A stretch of DNA of 64,000 nucleotides from Acinetobacter schindleri CIP 107287 (GTDB taxonomy: Bacteria > Pseudomonadota > Gammaproteobacteria > Pseudomonadales > Moraxellaceae), in NCBI RefSeq assembly GCF_000368625.1, contig NZ_KB849576.1, positions 722,797 to 786,796 on the forward strand, written 5' to 3'. The notes beneath the pieces are model-generated. The model was not told where the DNA came from, searched no databases, and saw only the letters and a list, made by a program, of their open reading frames with translations. This document shows, piece by piece, positions 27,813-36,771 of the stretch. How positions within the stretch are numbered: the first letter of the stretch is position 1; every line of letters starts with the position of its first letter. A program made the translations under genes and the position numbers.

Positions 27813-29030
27813 TTAGTGTTCAGCCCATTCAACTGTAGAAAGGTCGATACCTTCTTTGTACATATCCCAAAGCGGAGAAAGTTCACGTAACTTCTCAACA
27901 GCAGCTTTAGTGACTTCAAGTACATGATCAATATCTTCTTCAGTGGTGTATTTACCAAAGCTAAAGCGGATTGAGCTGTGTGCAAGTTCGTCTGATAGGC
28001 CCAATGCACGTAGAACATAAGACGGTTCTAGTGTTGCAGAGGTACATGCTGAACCTGAAGATACTGCTGCATCTTTCAGAGCCATCATTAGTGATTCACC
28101 TTCAACAAAGTTGAAGCTCACGTTCAGGTAGTTCGCAACGTTATAAGTTTCGTGGCCATTCAGGAATACCTGTTCAAGGTCACGTAAACCATTCCAAAGT
28201 TTGTCACGAAGTACACGTAAACGCGCTTGTTCAGAATGCAAGTTTTTACCTGCAAGTTCAAATGCTTCACCCATACCTACGATCTGGTGAGTCGCAAGCG
28301 TACCAGAACGCATGCCACGTTCGTGACCGCCACCATGCATTTGTGCTTTCAGGCGTACACGTGGGCTACGACGTACAAAAAGGGCACCGATACCTTTAGG
28401 ACCATAGATTTTGTGTGCAGAGAAACTCATCAAGTCGACTTTCAGTTGAGAAAGATCGATTTCAACTTTACCTGCAGCCTGGGCAGCATCTACGTGGAAG
28501 AAAATTTTCTTGGCACGAGTGATTTCACCAATTGCAGCAACATCCGTTACGGTACCAATTTCGTTGTTTACCATCATCAGGGAAACAAGAATGGTATCTG
28601 GACGAATTGCAGCTTCAACCATGTCTGGTGTAATCAAACCAGTTTTTGGTTGTGGTTCCAGATAAGTAATTTCAAAGCCTTCAGACTCTAACTCACGGCA
28701 TGTATCCAAAATTGCTTTATGTTCAATTTTAGACGTAATAATGTGTTTACCTTTAGATGCATAGAACTGAGCTACACCTTTTAGGGCAAGGTTGTCAGAT
28801 TCAGTCGCACCAGAAGTCCATACGATTTCACGTGGGTCAGCTTTGATAAGGTTAGCTACCTGTTCACGTGCGTATTCAACTTTTTCTTCCGCTTGCCAGC
28901 CGTATGCATGTGAACGAGATGCAGCATTACCGAAGGTACCTTCGAAAGTTAAGCATTCCATCATGCGTTCTGCAACTTGAGGGTCTACAGGAGTGGTTGC
29001 TGCATAGTCAAGATAAATCGGACGTTTCAT
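27813..29030 (-). CDS. iscS: cysteine desulfurase IscS
   Basis: PLP enzyme that strips sulfur from cysteine for Fe-S clusters, thiolated tRNA and other cofactors. Starting at 29030 it is 405 residues and begins [17 protein letters not shown], as E. coli IscS (404) does; the open frame upstream overlaps iscR and is not used. The PLP-binding Lys lies in [12 protein letters not shown] and the catalytic C329 in SGSACTSA on the mobile loop. Only one base separates its start from the iscR stop, so the two are translationally coupled. Confidence 0.97.
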   Translation of the reverse strand: MKRPIYLDYAATTPVDPQVAERMMECLTFEGTFGNAASRSHAYGWQAEEKVEYAREQVANLIKADPREIVWTSGATESDNLALKGVAQFYASKGKHIITSKIEHKAILDTCRELESEGFEITYLEPQPKTGLITPDMVEAAIRPDTILVSLMMVNNEIGTVTDVAAIGEITRAKKIFFHVDAAQAAGKVEIDLSQLKVDLMSFSAHKIYGPKGIGALFVRRSPRVRLKAQMHGGGHERGMRSGTLATHQIVGMGEAFELAGKNLHSEQARLRVLRDKLWNGLRDLEQVFLNGHETYNVANYLNVSFNFVEGESLMMALKDAAVSSGSACTSATLEPSYVLRALGLSDELAHSSIRFSFGKYTTEEDIDHVLEVTKAAVEKLRELSPLWDMYKEGIDLSTVEWAEH

Positions 29031-29031
29031 G

Positions 29032-29505
29032 TCAAATACCTGTAACCGATAAAAGAGCTGAATCAAAAGATGCTGAATTTTGGCGAAGTGAAACGGTTTG
29101 AACGTTGTCACGTGCTACGAGGTCAGCAAGCGAGATTTTTGCGAGATAATCGGCAATGTGGTGGGAGAGTTCCTGCCATAAATCGTGAGTCAAGCACATC
29201 GCACCATTCTGGCAATTGCCTTTATGGTCGCAGCGAGTGGCATCAACAGTTTCGTTTACAGCTTCAATGATTTCTAACACAGTGATGTCTTGAGCATTAC
29301 GCGCCAGATGATAACCACCATTGGCACCACGGACACTTGAAACTAAGCCATGACGTTTTAGTTTCGCAAATAACTGCTCAAGATAGGCAACGGAAATAGT
29401 TTGACGAGCTGCAATTTCAGCAAGCGTGATCGTTTGTTCAGTTGGCTGCAAAGCTAGATCAAGAAGAGCAGTCACTGCGTAGCGACCGCGAGTGGTTAAG
29501 CGCAT
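29032..29505 (-). CDS. iscR: Fe-S cluster-sensing transcriptional regulator IscR
   Basis: Rrf2-family repressor/activator that holds a 2Fe-2S cluster and represses the isc operon when clusters suffice. From the ATG at 29505 it is 157 residues with a winged helix-turn-helix (about 1-70) and the ligand set C92, C98, C104 and H107, identical in position to E. coli IscR. An in-frame GTG four codons earlier is less likely. It is the first gene of iscRSUA-hscBA-fdx and has a matching IscR box over its own promoter. Confidence 0.96.
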   Translation of the reverse strand: MRLTTRGRYAVTALLDLALQPTEQTITLAEIAARQTISVAYLEQLFAKLKRHGLVSSVRGANGGYHLARNAQDITVLEIIEAVNETVDATRCDHKGNCQNGAMCLTHDLWQELSHHIADYLAKISLADLVARDNVQTVSLRQNSASFDSALLSVTGI

Positions 29506-29538
29506 GATTCGATACACATGGTTAGACTAGATGTGTCG

Positions 29539-29570
29539 ATTTTAAGAATCCTGACTAAAATAGTCAAGTT
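29539..29570 (-). promoter_or_regulatory. isc operon promoter overlapped by a type 1 IscR box
   Basis: In minus-strand sense: -35 TTGACT (29562-29567), exact 17-base spacer, -10 TAAAAT (29539-29544). The -35 is part of ACTTGACTATTTTAGTCAGG (29550-29569), whose TGACT/AGTCA arms and AT core fit the type 1 IscR binding pattern. IscR bound here would cover the -35, the expected arrangement for autorepression. Confidence 0.78.
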
Positions 29571-29620
29571 TTTTTATTATGCAAAATGAAACGTTAAATC
29601 GTACCAAAAAGAAGGCTTTA

Positions 29621-30265
29621 TTAAGCAAGCCAATTATATACTAATAACGTAATTAAACCTACGGTAATAAGACCAAAGATTATATTAATTTGCTTCTGAC
29701 GACGTTGCATGCGTCGAATCCGGTTTTCATACTGCTTAACTTCCACTTGCAGGGTATTAATTTTAGAACGTTGCTGGTCAATTTTATCTAGAAGTGGGGC
29801 CAGACGATTACGTGAAGTAACGACTTCAGACTCGTCTCTTGGTTCATACAGCCACTGTTTCCAGTCAGCAAGCAGTTTCGGCAGGGCAAACAGGGTCAGC
29901 AGATCACGGAATTCGTCTTTCAGGATCTGATTGCCATCAATACGCATAGCCTTAATGCTGCGACGATTGCCAAAAATAAAGATTTTGATCAGATCGGACA
30001 GATTAGTACGCACATCAAGGTCAATGATTTTATTTGGCGCTTTATGGTCAAATAGCAGACCCTTATCGGTAAACTGCACATAAAAGTCGAAATAAGGAAT
30101 ATAACTATTAATCTTAATAGCAATATTTTCATCAATAAACTTTTTAGCTTGTAATGCAACAACGCGATCATGTTTTAGAATAAAAGTGAAAATCGTTTCT
30201 AAAACAATTAAAGTCATTGTCAGCAATAAGTGCGGCTGCTTTTGACTTTGCTGCGATTCGCTCAT
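29621..30265 (-). CDS. SCP2/UbiJ-like protein with C-terminal membrane helix
   Basis: A 214-residue protein. The first ~130 residues (an LETIFTFILKHD helix, then alternating strands with FYVQFTDKGLLFD and RIDGNQ, then a helix) resemble the SCP2 lipid-binding fold as seen in UbiJ, though identity is too low for a firm call. Residues 150-190 form a Lys/Arg/Gln-rich coiled coil, and the end (about 193-213) is a membrane helix. The ATG at 30265 is chosen because AAAGGA precedes it by 13 bases; a TTG four codons earlier is too close. It is divergent from the phasin gene. A link to quinone or lipid handling is inference. Confidence 0.6.
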   Translation of the reverse strand: MSESQQSQKQPHLLLTMTLIVLETIFTFILKHDRVVALQAKKFIDENIAIKINSYIPYFDFYVQFTDKGLLFDHKAPNKIIDLDVRTNLSDLIKIFIFGNRRSIKAMRIDGNQILKDEFRDLLTLFALPKLLADWKQWLYEPRDESEVVTSRNRLAPLLDKIDQQRSKINTLQVEVKQYENRIRRMQRRQKQINIIFGLITVGLITLLVYNWLA

Positions 30266-30468
30266 AGATACAACCAATCCTTTCCTGAAAAATTTGAAAT
30301 ATAAAGCATCCTGCCTAATTGATATTTCAGGGATTAAACTTAAAACATGAAATAAATTGCTTTGTAGAACAGTTTAGCAAAACTGGCAAGTATTAAATTT
30401 GCTAATATGCTGTAATTTTGTAGATTTCTATATAAAATTTGCATAGAAAATAATCAGGAGGCGTGCAC

Positions 30469-30948
30469 ATGGACAAATCTGAAGCGGCACAGGATGCAAT
30501 TCCGGAAACAGAACAAAAAACATCAAAAGCTAAGTCGAGATCAGGATCAGAGCGTAAGTCGGTCCTCGACTTTCGAAAATATACCAAACAAATCTGGCTG
30601 GCTGGACTGGGTGCATTCTCTCGTGCCGAAGAAGAAGGCAATAAATTATTCGACTCTTTGGTCAAGGTGGGAGAAGAGCTTGAATCCAAAACGACTGACA
30701 TTGCCGACCAAACTGTCGAAAAAGTCTCAGAAAAGGCCAAAGAGTCTGTCACAGATACCAAAGATAAAGTTGAAAAATTAATTGATCACTCTGTTCATCA
30801 TTCCTTGAATCGTATAGGATTAGTGACGCTGAAGGACGTACAGCATCTAGAAAAACTGATCCTGCAGCTGCATGCTAAAGTCGATCAGTTGATGGAAGAA
30901 CAGGGGAAAATACAGGATGAATTGTCTAAAAAATCACAACGAAAGTGA
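30469..30948 (+). CDS. phasin-family (PhaF/PhaI-type) granule-associated protein
   Basis: A 159-residue protein of the phasin family, coating polyhydroxyalkanoate granules or acting as a helical scaffold. Visible are a basic Ser/Lys-rich N-terminus (about 1-30), the phasin core KQIWLAGLGAFSRAEEEG near 41-58, a long amphipathic coiled-coil with repeats of E-K-V/K-E-S, and a C-terminal leucine-zipper-like stretch (HLEKLILQLHAKVDQL). A perfect AGGAGG lies eight bases before the ATG at 30469; the GTG two codons earlier is too close to it. No PHA synthase gene is in the window, so a general membrane or nucleoid role is also possible. Confidence 0.75.
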   Translation: MDKSEAAQDAIPETEQKTSKAKSRSGSERKSVLDFRKYTKQIWLAGLGAFSRAEEEGNKLFDSLVKVGEELESKTTDIADQTVEKVSEKAKESVTDTKDKVEKLIDHSVHHSLNRIGLVTLKDVQHLEKLILQLHAKVDQLMEEQGKIQDELSKKSQRK

Positions 30949-31105
30949 CTTTATTCATTATTCAATGTTTTTTTCGCTTATTTTTTAAAAAAAAAGAGGT
31001 CGAAGAGTATTGCGTTTAGCCCTAAACCATTGTTATAAAGTCGCTATGGCAATTTAAACAAATTCTTGGACCTTAAATAAACGATATTAAGAGGACGTAA
31101 TTTTC

Positions 31106-31378
31106 ATGAATAAATCAGAATTAATTGATGCAATTGCAGAGAAAGGGGGATTATCTAAGGCTGACGCTGGTAAGGCTTTAGATGCTACAATTGCTTCTGT
31201 TACTGAAGCGCTAAAATCAGGTGATACAGTTACTCTCGTTGGTTTTGGTACTTTCGGCGTTAAAGAACGCGCTGCACGTACTGGCCGTAACCCACAAACT
31301 GGTGCTACGCTAGAAATCAAAGCAAGCAAAGTACCTAGCTTCAAAGCTGGTAAAGGCTTGAAAGACGCTGTAGCTTAA
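31106..31378 (+). CDS. hupB: HU-beta-type DNA-binding protein
   Basis: Small histone-like nucleoid protein that bends and compacts DNA as a dimer. The 90 residues match HU family members across their length: [11 protein letters not shown] at the N-terminus, the [21 protein letters not shown] beta-arm hinge with the intercalating Pro in RNPQTG, and the [11 protein letters not shown] end. It lies immediately upstream of ppiD, the same order as in E. coli, but has its own terminator. Confidence 0.97.
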   Translation: MNKSELIDAIAEKGGLSKADAGKALDATIASVTEALKSGDTVTLVGFGTFGVKERAARTGRNPQTGATLEIKASKVPSFKAGKGLKDAVA

Positions 31379-31394
31379 TCGCCAACAGCAACCA

Positions 31395-31421
31395 AACGCG
31401 CCTCACTAGGCGCGTTTTTTT
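31395..31421 (+). terminator. rho-independent terminator of hupB
   Basis: Perfect 9-bp GC-rich stem AACGCGCCT/AGGCGCGTT, CACT loop, T7 tail. Confidence 0.93.
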
Positions 31422-31509
31422 ATTGATTAATTAAATAGTCAGGATTAACACATTCATTCAGTGGGTTTTTTCGGGTAAAATCCCATGCAAATAAAATATT
31501 GGAATACTT

Positions 31510-33375
31510 ATGGAATCTTTTCGTAAAGTTATTAAGGGTTGGCTGGGCAAGGTCTTGCTCGTTCTGTTTTTGACCCCTTTAGCGCTTGTAGGTATTGAAG
31601 GATATTTTAGTGGTGGGAACAAAGATACAGCCAAGACGGTAAATGGCACAGATATCTCTAAAAAAGAATTGGAATCTCTGACAAAATCATTCAAAGAACA
31701 ATATCTCAGTTATGCCAATGGCGATGAAACATTATTAAATCAGGCATTCATTGATCAAAAAGCTATGGATACGCTGGTTGCACGTACAGTTTTGCTACAA
31801 CAAGCTGAAAACCTGGGCATCAGCCTCAGTGATCAGCAAATTGAGCAAATGATTGCTCAGCAACCGAGTTTCCAGCAAAATGGTCAATTTTCAAATGCGC
31901 TCTATGAAAACTATTTGCGCTCTGTAGGCATGAACAGCCAGCAGCTGATTGCAAGCCTGCGCACTGACCATGCTCTTAAAATGTTGTCCTCTACATTTAT
32001 TGACTATCCATTGGTTAGTAAACTGGAAATTCAGCAGATTGCTGACTTGCAGACTGAACAGCGTCATGTGCATATTGCCAGTGTTAATCTTGAGAACTAC
32101 AAGAAAAACGTTAAAGTTACTGATGCAGAAATTGCAGCTTACTATGAAAAGCATAAGACTGTATTCAAGCAGCCAACAAGTGTGGATGTAGATTACGTAG
32201 TTTTAAAAGCGGGTGATATTAATACCGCTGCTGTTACGGTAACCGATGCCGAACTACAAGATGCCTATAACAGTTTTGTCGCGGCACAAAAATCGACTGC
32301 CAAGCCAGAAGTGAAACATATCCTGATCACTGCGGATAACCGTTCTGAAGCTGAAGCGCAAAAACTCGCAACAGATGTAGCAGCTAAGATCAAAGCGGGT
32401 ACAACATTTGCTCAGGCTGCAGCTCAGTATTCAGAAGATCCTGAATCTAAGGCCAAAGGCGGTGCAATCGCAGTTTATGAAGCGGGTGTGTTCGGTGATG
32501 CTTTTGATAAAGCTGTTGCTTCATTACAATCTGGTCAGGTTTCTGCACCCGTGAAAACAGATTATGGTTATCACATCATTGCTGTACAGGCACCTGATGT
32601 AGCTGTGCCATCATTTGAATCACAAAAAGCACGTCTGACTGAAGAGGTGCTGGCTTCTAAAAAATCAAATGCATTCTCTGATACTGTGAATAGCCTGAAT
32701 GATATGGTGGTCAGCAGTGACTCACTGGATTTGGTAACACAAGAAGTTAAAGGTGTTCGCGTACAATCAGCCAAAGGCGTGACATTGTCTACACGGGATC
32801 CATTACTCAGTGATGCCAATGTGAAAGTGAAGCTGTTCAATGACGATGTGAAGAATGGTGACCGTAATGTATCTTCTAGCATACAGTTGGCAAACGGTGA
32901 TGTAGCCTGGGTAAAAGTGCGTGATTACCATGCAGCAGGTGAGCAATCACTGGCGGAAGCCAAACCACGTGTTAAAGCAGAACTAATTGAAGAAAAAGCG
33001 CGAGCTCTTGCAAAAGCTCAGATTCAGAAATCATTGGATGAGTTTAAGACCAAACCTGCTGCTTCTGTAGCAAAAGGTAATCTGGTGTTTGAAGATGCGG
33101 GTATCTATACCCGTGCTGAAGGCTTGCTAAAACGTGATGTACAGCGTGCAGCATTTAGCCTGAAAGCACCTAAAGCTGGATTCTGGTCTGTGACGACTGC
33201 AAGCTTGCCTAATGAGCTGGTAGTGGTTGCTGTATCTGAAGTGAAGAAGAATCCGATTGATGTTTTAAGCGAAGAACAGCGTACTGAACTGGCAAAACTT
33301 TATGCCCAGTTACGTGGTCAGCAAGAATTTGACGATTATACGCGTTATCTGAAATCGCAAGCGAAAATCAAATAA
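31510..33375 (+). CDS. ppiD: periplasmic folding factor PpiD (membrane-anchored parvulin-type isomerase)
   Basis: Inner-membrane-anchored chaperone that helps nascent outer-membrane and secreted proteins leave the Sec translocon. The 621 residues have a short cytosolic start, one membrane helix (about 15-33), a SurA-like N-terminal chaperone domain (about 35-200), a parvulin domain (about 265-362, with VKHILI, FAQAAAQYSEDPESKAKGG and DYGYHII) and a C-terminal chaperone region. Size and layout match E. coli PpiD (623). It follows hupB, as in enterobacteria. Confidence 0.93.
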   Translation: MESFRKVIKGWLGKVLLVLFLTPLALVGIEGYFSGGNKDTAKTVNGTDISKKELESLTKSFKEQYLSYANGDETLLNQAFIDQKAMDTLVARTVLLQQAENLGISLSDQQIEQMIAQQPSFQQNGQFSNALYENYLRSVGMNSQQLIASLRTDHALKMLSSTFIDYPLVSKLEIQQIADLQTEQRHVHIASVNLENYKKNVKVTDAEIAAYYEKHKTVFKQPTSVDVDYVVLKAGDINTAAVTVTDAELQDAYNSFVAAQKSTAKPEVKHILITADNRSEAEAQKLATDVAAKIKAGTTFAQAAAQYSEDPESKAKGGAIAVYEAGVFGDAFDKAVASLQSGQVSAPVKTDYGYHIIAVQAPDVAVPSFESQKARLTEEVLASKKSNAFSDTVNSLNDMVVSSDSLDLVTQEVKGVRVQSAKGVTLSTRDPLLSDANVKVKLFNDDVKNGDRNVSSSIQLANGDVAWVKVRDYHAAGEQSLAEAKPRVKAELIEEKARALAKAQIQKSLDEFKTKPAASVAKGNLVFEDAGIYTRAEGLLKRDVQRAAFSLKAPKAGFWSVTTASLPNELVVVAVSEVKKNPIDVLSEEQRTELAKLYAQLRGQQEFDDYTRYLKSQAKIK

Positions 33376-33389
33376 CAGATTTTCCTTAA

Positions 33390-33420
33390 AAAAAACCCGG
33401 CTTTCGAGCCGGTTTTTTTA
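33390..33420 (+). terminator. rho-independent terminator of ppiD
   Basis: CCGGCT/AGCCGG stem with TTCG loop (33397-33412), A-rich before and T7 after. Confidence 0.88.
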
Positions 33421-33530
33421 TTTTCTGGGAAAGTTTTTGCTCTATAAGAGAGCCATCTTTAGAGTCAAGGATGCATTGAAATACTGAAACGTGTTTTAAA
33501 GTTTGGTAGTAAATTCCCTGATGAGTAAAT

Positions 33531-33561
33531 AAAAAAGAGGGACATTTTATCCCGCTTTTTT
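33531..33561. terminator. terminator 3' of the DUF2797 gene
   Basis: AAAAAAGAGGGA/TCCCGCTTTTTT imperfect stem with a 7-base loop, 13 bases beyond the stop of the minus-strand gene and T-rich on both strands. Confidence 0.75.
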
Positions 33562-33573
33562 AAATAGTTCGAT

Positions 33574-34446
33574 TTACTCGGCACGAACCTTAATTTCATA
33601 GCCGGTATATTTACGGATATTAATAACACCGGTATCCAGGATCAGGTACTGGCCTTTGATACCTTGTAATTTGCCACGGATCACTGGGGTTTTATCCAGA
33701 TTATGTGATTTGATCTTTTCAGGATAGCTTTCTACCGGATAAATAAACTCGCGTGGGCGTTCTTGCTCCAGAATTTCGACATTTTCATTAAAGTCCAGAC
33801 TCATGCTGAATTCGTCACGAATGCTGGTAATTTGCGGTTCGAATTCATCCAGCAGCTGATCACGGATATCAATCAGGTTAAGAGGCTCAGCCTCACCTTT
33901 AAGCAGTTTGCGCCAATCGGTTTTATCGGCAACCTGGGTGCCGAACATGACTTCCATTTGACCTGAAAGACGACGAGAACCTACTTTCATGATGGGTAAG
34001 GCTTGCGTTGCACCCTGATCCAGCCAGCGTCCTGGCATATGGTTGACACGGGTAATTCCGACTTTAAGTCCACTGGAATTGGCTAAATATACAATATGAG
34101 GCTGGAAGCATACTTCATGCGCAAAGGTGTCTTCACGGCAGGTACCTAAATGATAGTGGCAGCTCTCAGGCTTCATAATACACATGTCACAAGATGCTTT
34201 GGTTTTAAAGCATTTGAAGCAGTGACCTTGAGAAAATGATTTTGATGTTTTGGTACCACAAGACACGCAGTAGATATTACCGGTCCAGTCGATCTCGATT
34301 TCTTGACCCAGACTAAATGGAAGATCAATTTCTGAACGATCTAATATGAATTTATATTCAACATTTGCCCTGTGTATATCTTGATCAGTTACACTAAGGT
34401 TCTTGAGACCGGCATGCATTTTATGGCAAATGCCTTGAAGTTCCAT
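33574..34446 (-). CDS. DUF2797-family protein
   Basis: A 290-residue protein of unknown function matching my memory of the DUF2797 family. The centre (about 59-103) holds a dense Cys/His cluster: CVSC, CFKC, CDMC, C-x-Y-H and a further Cys, consistent with two zinc sites. It is followed by VYLANSSGLKVGITR (about 118-132), which resembles the GIY-YIG nuclease core strand, then a helical region and a small beta-rich C-terminal domain. A role in nucleic-acid binding or processing is plausible but unproven. Divergent from the gene at 34481 with a 34-bp gap. Confidence 0.75.
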   Translation of the reverse strand: MELQGICHKMHAGLKNLSVTDQDIHRANVEYKFILDRSEIDLPFSLGQEIEIDWTGNIYCVSCGTKTSKSFSQGHCFKCFKTKASCDMCIMKPESCHYHLGTCREDTFAHEVCFQPHIVYLANSSGLKVGITRVNHMPGRWLDQGATQALPIMKVGSRRLSGQMEVMFGTQVADKTDWRKLLKGEAEPLNLIDIRDQLLDEFEPQITSIRDEFSMSLDFNENVEILEQERPREFIYPVESYPEKIKSHNLDKTPVIRGKLQGIKGQYLILDTGVINIRKYTGYEIKVRAE

Positions 34447-34480
34447 ATAAATTACTCACTTAAATCATAAGGATGCTGTT

Positions 34481-34951
34481 ATGGCTGAACAGAATGTCAT
34501 CACTTCGATGCTAGACGATTTTGCGCAGGAACAGCCCATAAAAACTGCGATTTGTATTGGTCAGGATTTGACCCAGATCAAGTTTAATCAGTCCATTCAA
34601 TGGCATTATTTTAGCGTATCTGACTTTTTAAGTCTGCCTTTTCAGCAACGTTATGATCTGGGAGTAGTGATGCTAGATACACCTGAAACGAGTGAGTTAT
34701 CAGATCAATTGATCAGTCAGATATTAGTCAAGCTGCGTGACTTATTTGCAAAACGTCTGGTCGTAGTAAGCCGTTTGCAGGATGAGAAACTACTCCGTTC
34801 TTTAGGACTAACCCAACTTATTGATAAAACAACACATAAGGCCGACTTTGCCCTATGGCAATTTAATATTCTGACTTATAAGCATGTACCAGACTGGTTT
34901 AATTCCAAATTCTGGGCCAATCCGGAAAATTGGAATAAGTTCCGCTGGTAA
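34481..34951 (+). CDS. conserved hypothetical protein (possibly DUF6231)
   Basis: A 156-residue cytosolic protein of unknown function. The pattern AICIGQDL ... DLGVVMLDTPE ... KRLVVVSRL resembles a small Rossmann-like sheet with alternating helices, and the end NPENWNKFRW is a distinctive aromatic tail. It recalls a Pseudomonas/Acinetobacter family I believe is DUF6231, but I cannot confirm the number. Head-to-head with the DUF2797 gene across only 34 bp, so their promoters overlap each other's 5' ends. Confidence 0.6.
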   Translation: MAEQNVITSMLDDFAQEQPIKTAICIGQDLTQIKFNQSIQWHYFSVSDFLSLPFQQRYDLGVVMLDTPETSELSDQLISQILVKLRDLFAKRLVVVSRLQDEKLLRSLGLTQLIDKTTHKADFALWQFNILTYKHVPDWFNSKFWANPENWNKFRW

Positions 34952-35053
34952 GGAAAAAATCTACTAAATTTCATTGCAAATATTAACATATTCATCCATT
35001 TCAACCTTCTGTTCAGCACGTATGCTGTAAGAAAGATTGACAGGATAAGCAGT

Positions 35054-35746
35054 ATGACAAACCTCAGTAATATTGTAGAGATGCTGGCCAAGCAGGCCTT
35101 GGGCGGTAGTCAGCAACAGCAGAATACCAATCAGCATCAATCCCAAAACCAGTCGCAACAGTCACAAGGTGGTTTGGGTGGAATTCTTGGTGCCGTACTT
35201 GGACAGTTAAATCCGGGTAATACGCATCAAACTGGTCAATCCCAGCAAGGCGGCTTGGGTGGGATTTTAGGTTCTGTACTGAGTCAACTGGGTGGTGCTG
35301 GTCAGCCACAGCAGCAGTCAAATCAGCAGACGCATCAGCAACCTCGATCATCAGGATTGGGTGCAGGTGGAACCAAGACCTTACTTATTGCCGTATTGCC
35401 ATTGGTACTTGCCTGGATTCAAAAGCAGGGTGGTTTACAGGGAGCACTGGATAAGCTTAAAGGTCAAGGCTTAAACAGTCAGGTTGATGACTGGGTGTCT
35501 ACAGGTCCTGGTGAGAATGCGCCCGTGGATAACCAGCAGTTACAGCTGTTATTTGATGATCAGGAAGTGGAACAGGTGGCGGAGCAGGTGCATGCCCCAA
35601 AGCAGGATGTATATAGCGCCATTTCCAAAGTCTTACCGCAGATTATTGATTCATTAACTCCGCAGGGTGAGCAAACCAGCAAGCAGGAAGCCAATAATGA
35701 TATTCAGAATGTCCTGAATATGGTGTCAGGTTTTTTAAAGCGTTGA
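35054..35746 (+). CDS. YidB-like (DUF937) protein with Gln/Gly-rich linkers
   Basis: A 230-residue protein. The C-terminal ~125 residues (from GTKTLLIAVLPLVLAW onward) match E. coli YidB: LEKLQ/ALDKLKGQGL, a DDWVSTGPGENAPVD loop and a LPQIIDSLTPQGE segment. The N-terminal ~105 residues are low-complexity, rich in Gln, Asn, Gly and His, and contain two copies of GGLGGILG(A/S)VL(G/S)QL near residues 40 and 75, so the protein is nearly twice the size of YidB. Function of the family is unknown. Monocistronic, with its own terminator. Confidence 0.75.
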   Translation: MTNLSNIVEMLAKQALGGSQQQQNTNQHQSQNQSQQSQGGLGGILGAVLGQLNPGNTHQTGQSQQGGLGGILGSVLSQLGGAGQPQQQSNQQTHQQPRSSGLGAGGTKTLLIAVLPLVLAWIQKQGGLQGALDKLKGQGLNSQVDDWVSTGPGENAPVDNQQLQLLFDDQEVEQVAEQVHAPKQDVYSAISKVLPQIIDSLTPQGEQTSKQEANNDIQNVLNMVSGFLKR

Positions 35747-35760
35747 CTATAATCTCTTTT

Positions 35761-35794
35761 AAAAAAGCCCGGCTATAAATGTCGGGTTTTTTTG
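35761..35794 (+). terminator. rho-independent terminator of the YidB-like gene
   Basis: CCCGGC/GTCGGG stem (one G-T pair) with a 7-base loop, A6 before and T7 after. Confidence 0.85.
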
Positions 35795-35806
35795 TATTTT
35801 TATAAA

Positions 35807-36439
35807 TTATGAGTGTTCCAAATCCAGGCTAAACAGACGATTAGATTTGCTAATTTTCTTGGCAATATAATGTGATTTGCGCAGACGTATTAAAATAATC
35901 TGAGATTGGAATTCCAGCTCACCAAATTCCGGCTCGACCTGCACATAATGTAGTTGACCAAATTCATCCCTTACACGGGCTTGAGCTGAAAATCCGGGAC
36001 GGGCATTACCACTGGAAATGGTTGCCAGACGACCAATCAGATTGACATGATGTTTTTTGTATTTAGGTGGAATCACCTGATCCAGACAGTGAATCATAAA
36101 TACTGTAAAGAAAATCGCAATAATCAGCGCAGGAATAATCAGGTAATACGCCAGTAGAAATTCCTGTTCCTGAGAATAGATCAGCAGTTGCAGCACATAA
36201 CCGGCAACACTGAAATTCATCAGCAGGAAAAATACAATTAAAATTTTCGAAAATTTAACATTAAGCAGGTCGAGATTGCGGAAGTAGAAAGGGGAAATCT
36301 GTTTCAAAAATTTCGTCGGGCGAATTTTAAATAAATAACCTAAGGTTTCTACCACGCCCAGCAAAATCACAGCGAATAAACTTAAATGAAAAGGCATCAA
36401 GTTATAGTCTACGAAAAATGCCGGCATGGTAGCGTCCAA
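35807..36439 (-). CDS. YqiJ-like inner-membrane protein with C-terminal OB-fold domain
   Basis: A 210-residue membrane protein. Three or four helices span residues 12-120 (start, FSKILIVFFLLMNFSVAGYVL, LAYYLIIPALIIAIFFTVFMI). The C-terminal ~75 residues, beginning HHVNLIGRLATISSG and continuing FGQLHYVQVEPE, look like the NfeD/OB-fold domain of E. coli YqiJ, which has the same size and order. YqiJ normally partners the flotillin-like YqiK, which is not next to this gene. It lies 8 bases downstream of the Rieske gene on the same strand, so the two and the kinase gene probably form one operon. Confidence 0.7.
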   Translation of the reverse strand: MDATMPAFFVDYNLMPFHLSLFAVILLGVVETLGYLFKIRPTKFLKQISPFYFRNLDLLNVKFSKILIVFFLLMNFSVAGYVLQLLIYSQEQEFLLAYYLIIPALIIAIFFTVFMIHCLDQVIPPKYKKHHVNLIGRLATISSGNARPGFSAQARVRDEFGQLHYVQVEPEFGELEFQSQIILIRLRKSHYIAKKISKSNRLFSLDLEHS

Positions 36440-36447
36440 TTTCAGAG

Positions 36448-36771
36448 TTATTCTATGAGGTAAATTCCACCGTCAGAATGCACGTTAATCTCTACTTTTT
36501 CAAGTGCTTGACCTTGACATGGACCAGAAATACATTCTCCGGTTTCAACCAGGAATAAAGCACCATGGGTTGAACACTCAATAAATTCCTGATCACGATC
36601 CAGAAACTGGTTTTCCAGAAACTCCAGTTCAACCTGTAAATGTGGACACAGGTTCTGGTAAGCATAGAACATACCATCGCGTTGAGTAATGAAAATGGTG
36701 TCGCCATTTGGCGTTTCAAAAGAACGTGCTTCACGTTCCGGGATGTCTTCGGTCATGCAAATTTTAAACAT
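36448..36771 (-). CDS. Rieske 2Fe-2S domain protein
   Basis: A 107-residue single-domain Rieske ferredoxin, probably a soluble electron carrier. The ligand motifs are complete: C-P-H in NLCPHL (about residue 41) and C-S-T-H in ECSTHGALF (about 65-68); the spacing is slightly longer than usual owing to an inserted acidic loop. The ATG at 36771 is preferred because AAAAGGA precedes it by about ten bases; the ATG nine bases upstream is too close to that site. The start overlaps the kinase stop (TAATG), showing coupling. The protein it serves is not evident. Confidence 0.82.
   Translation of the reverse strand: MFKICMTEDIPEREARSFETPNGDTIFITQRDGMFYAYQNLCPHLQVELEFLENQFLDRDQEFIECSTHGALFLVETGECISGPCQGQALEKVEINVHSDGGIYLIE

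Noticed and set aside
28227..28691. 154-codon plus-strand open frame within iscS
   Set aside because: Antisense shadow of iscS with unusual Cys/Phe/Thr composition.
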